From Ktedonobacter sp. 13_1_20CM_4_53_11 (GTDB lineage: Bacteria > Chloroflexota > Ktedonobacteria > Ktedonobacterales > Ktedonobacteraceae): a stretch of DNA of 7,662 nt. Within the stretch, counting starts at the first letter, position 1. Each line of letters starts with the position of its first letter. Under the pieces are notes generated by a model. The model saw only the letters and a program-made list of their open reading frames with translations, ran no database searches and was not told the DNA's origin. This document shows, one piece after another, positions 5,996 through 7,662 of this stretch. Where the stretch lies: assembly GCA_001919995.1 (NCBI GenBank), contig MNIY01000084.1:1-7662 (forward strand). Direction: 5' to 3'. The translations under genes and the position numbers were made by a program.

Positions 5996-7351
5996 TCAAA
6001 TAACAGATGATGGCTCAATAGATAAGCGTAGAATCCGTTGTGTTGTGGCGGTCAGTCGTACCCTGTCGTCAATCTGTACACCGGCCAGCCATACACAATG
6101 CGATGCTGAAAAAAAGAGTGGGATATATGGACGATCAGCACCGGGAATATGTTCGTTCACCAGCATATCCTGCACTTTTTTCTCACGCGCCATGCCCAAA
6201 GGTCGCATACGATCACCAGGACGCCTTGTGCGCACCGTTAATACAGGACCCGCACGGTCAGCGTCGATATATACAGTATAACGAGTCTTTGGAAGAAATT
6301 GCCACACAGATAACCAATCCTGACGCTGTAAAGCTTGCCTTGCCAGCCGAGCCACAGGCTCTGTTACTATTTCAGCCGAGGCTATCCATGGTGTTCCCGG
6401 CACTGCTACGCGGCCCGGTACGGGCAAAGGTATCGCTTCGTCCAGCGCGGAAAATATATGTTCGGCCTCTTTAGAAGAGAGACGTTCAAACACGAGGTTC
6501 GTAAAATTGCGGGTCACTTGCAGTTGAGCCGGCAGTTGCAAGATGACCTCTTCCGTCCCGGCGATTTCTCGCCGCAGAAGTTCTTCGATGAGCAGATAGT
6601 GCCGCAGTTCCAATGGCGATTGCCCCGCGCACAACCTGGCAGTCACACGACGCAAGAGGTGCCGCTGCAAGCTCAGCGGCAATGTGAGCAGTGCGGTTGC
6701 GTGTATGCCTGGATTCATCGACTCTAACAGGGGCAGGAGTTCGTGGCGAACACGATTGCGCAAGAAGCGGGGATCGCGGTTGCTGGTATCCTCTAACGGC
6801 AGGAGAGCGTGCTGCGAACAATAGGCCACCGTCTCCGCGTGGGTTACCCCTAAAAGGGGGCGAATAATATCTTGCTGGCGCGGTAGCATGCCTACCATGC
6901 CAGCCAGGCCATCGCCGCGCAGCCAGTGCAGCAGCAGCGTCTCCACCTGGTCGTCGGCATGGTGCGCTACGGCGATAAGACGGCCCTGCGCGACATCGCG
7001 TAGGAAGCGATAACGCGCGGTACGAGCGGCATCCTCCAGTGAACGTCCCTCCTGGCGTGCCAGGGCAGGCACATCTATCTCACCAATTGTTACGGGAAGT
7101 CCCCAGGAATCGGCCAGCTGCACGATGAACGCAGCATCCTGGTAGCTCGCCTCGCCGCGCAGCTTGTGATTGAGATGAGCAACATGGAGCAGCACGGCGG
7201 GGTAACGAGCTTCAGGTCGGCTTCCACAGAGCCGGTTTAACACATGCAGAAGGCACAACGAGTCAGCTCCTCCCGAGACGGCGACGATAATGGTTCCGCT
7301 CTCGGGGAAGAGCCGGTGCTGGTCGATATAGGTTGCGATTTTTTCTAGCAT
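5996..7351 (-). CDS. tilS: tRNA(Ile)-lysidine synthetase
   Basis: TilS attaches lysine to C34 of the CAU-anticodon tRNA-Ile, using ATP, so that it reads AUA as isoleucine; it is normally essential. In the 451 residues I see the PP-loop ATP site SGGADS (26-31), HLNHKLRG (59-66), the AHHADDQVET segment (129-138), LRGDGL (144-149), LEDTSNRDPRFLRNRVRHELLP (186-207, broadly conserved), the substrate-binding middle domain, and the TilS_C domain at about 368-446 with RRPGDRMRPLG (376-386) and KKVQDM (391-396). The ATG at 7351 has only a weak ribosome site (AGCAGG about nine bases upstream). After NPG at 213-215 the sequence jumps almost directly to LLTLPLSLQRHLLRR; most homologues have about 40 more residues of helical linker here, so an in-frame deletion is possible. 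The frame is otherwise open and the catalytic domain complete. Confidence 0.95.
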   Translation of the reverse strand: MLEKIATYIDQHRLFPESGTIIVAVSGGADSLCLLHVLNRLCGSRPEARYPAVLLHVAHLNHKLRGEASYQDAAFIVQLADSWGLPVTIGEIDVPALARQEGRSLEDAARTARYRFLRDVAQGRLIAVAHHADDQVETLLLHWLRGDGLAGMVGMLPRQQDIIRPLLGVTHAETVAYCSQHALLPLEDTSNRDPRFLRNRVRHELLPLLESMNPGIHATALLTLPLSLQRHLLRRVTARLCAGQSPLELRHYLLIEELLRREIAGTEEVILQLPAQLQVTRNFTNLVFERLSSKEAEHIFSALDEAIPLPVPGRVAVPGTPWIASAEIVTEPVARLARQALQRQDWLSVWQFLPKTRYTVYIDADRAGPVLTVRTRRPGDRMRPLGMAREKKVQDMLVNEHIPGADRPYIPLFFSASHCVWLAGVQIDDRVRLTATTQRILRLSIEPSSVI

Positions 7352-7434
7352 GATTGTGCCTGCTGGCGGCGTGCAATAGGGTTTATTTCATCCACACCTT
7401 CATTGAAACAAAGGCAATATTAAGAAATACGTTT

Positions 7435-7662
7435 TTATCCGGTCGTCTGTTGCGTATGAGCTTTGATGAAGTCGATGCTCTTCTGAAGAATGAGGTCTTT
7501 GTCGTTGTCCAGTGTTGCCACATGATAGGAATTTTCGAGCCAGACCAGCTGTTTGTCCGCGTTGGGTAACTTCTGAAATATATATTCGGAGTTGGCCGGT
7601 GGCACGACGTGATCGTTACGCGAGGCAAAGATAAGGGCAGGGCAGGTGATGCGCGGGAGCAT
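7435..7662 (-). CDS. Carboxylesterase/monoacylglycerol-lipase-like alpha/beta hydrolase, C-terminal part
   Basis: The last 75 codons of a gene whose start lies beyond the right edge; the methionine codon at 7662 is probably internal. Seen: ITCPALIFASRNDHVVPP (5-22), with D17 as the likely catalytic acid, and WLENSYHVATLDNDKD (41-56), with H47 as the likely catalytic histidine. This spacing and the SYHVATLD string match the Est30-type bacterial carboxylesterases, which hydrolyse short to medium acyl esters in the cytoplasm. The nucleophile serine and oxyanion region lie outside the window, so activity cannot be judged. The gene ends 83 bases before tilS. That gap is AT-rich, and I see no convincing terminator or promoter in it, so read-through into tilS is possible. 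Confidence 0.85.
   Translation of the reverse strand: MLPRITCPALIFASRNDHVVPPANSEYIFQKLPNADKQLVWLENSYHVATLDNDKDLILQKSIDFIKAHTQQTTG

Noticed and set aside
7352..7434. Promoter for tilS in the 83-base gap, using TAATAT as a -10 box.
   Set aside because: No acceptable -35 hexamer sits 16-18 bases upstream of it, and read-through from the hydrolase gene is equally possible.

Overview
All genes I can support lie on the minus strand, so transcription runs from the right edge to the left. The genes use about 55-60% GC codons with strong GC preference at third positions. GGGCTAAAGCC/GCCGTTGAAACGGC palindromes sit in the one sizeable gap. Multidomain signalling-redox proteins (FHA, cyclic-nucleotide-binding and Fe-S domains fused to or beside an oxidoreductase) are the most distinctive content. 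Together this fits a free-living, large-genome bacterium. My best guess is Chloroflexota, class Ktedonobacteria, but this is inference from memory of such genomes and not a search result.

Right half (7662 to 4414), a housekeeping cluster in transcription order: the C-terminal end of a carboxylesterase-type alpha/beta hydrolase; tilS (tRNA-Ile lysidine synthetase); hpt (hypoxanthine-guanine phosphoribosyltransferase); and gpsA (glycerol-3-phosphate dehydrogenase). The tilS-hpt adjacency is common in bacteria. gpsA is broken: about 39 residues, including the catalytic-lysine segment, are missing and the frame changes at the same point. tilS also looks about 40 residues short at one spot, but in frame. 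A weak intrinsic terminator overlaps the gpsA stop codon.

Middle (4413 to 4097), a 317-base non-coding gap holding REP-like palindromes and a plausible minus-strand promoter.

Left half (4096 to 1), a redox-signalling operon. An FAD/NAD(P)H oxidoreductase carries a C-terminal FHA domain. A second FHA domain plus a zinc ribbon follows in another frame; the two parts are probably one protein of about 751 residues split by a one-base frame change near 2391-2414. Thirteen bases later begins a large iron-sulfur protein, cut off by the left edge, with two N-terminal [4Fe-4S] motifs, two cyclic-nucleotide-binding-like domains and a C-terminal multi-cluster ferredoxin module. This 1826-to-1 frame is easy to overlook because it has no stop codon inside the window. 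The arrangement suggests an NAD(P)H-to-FAD-to-Fe-S electron path whose assembly is controlled by phosphothreonine (FHA) and by a small ligand (cNMP-like domains). I know of no named system with this layout, and it is the part of the window most worth following up.
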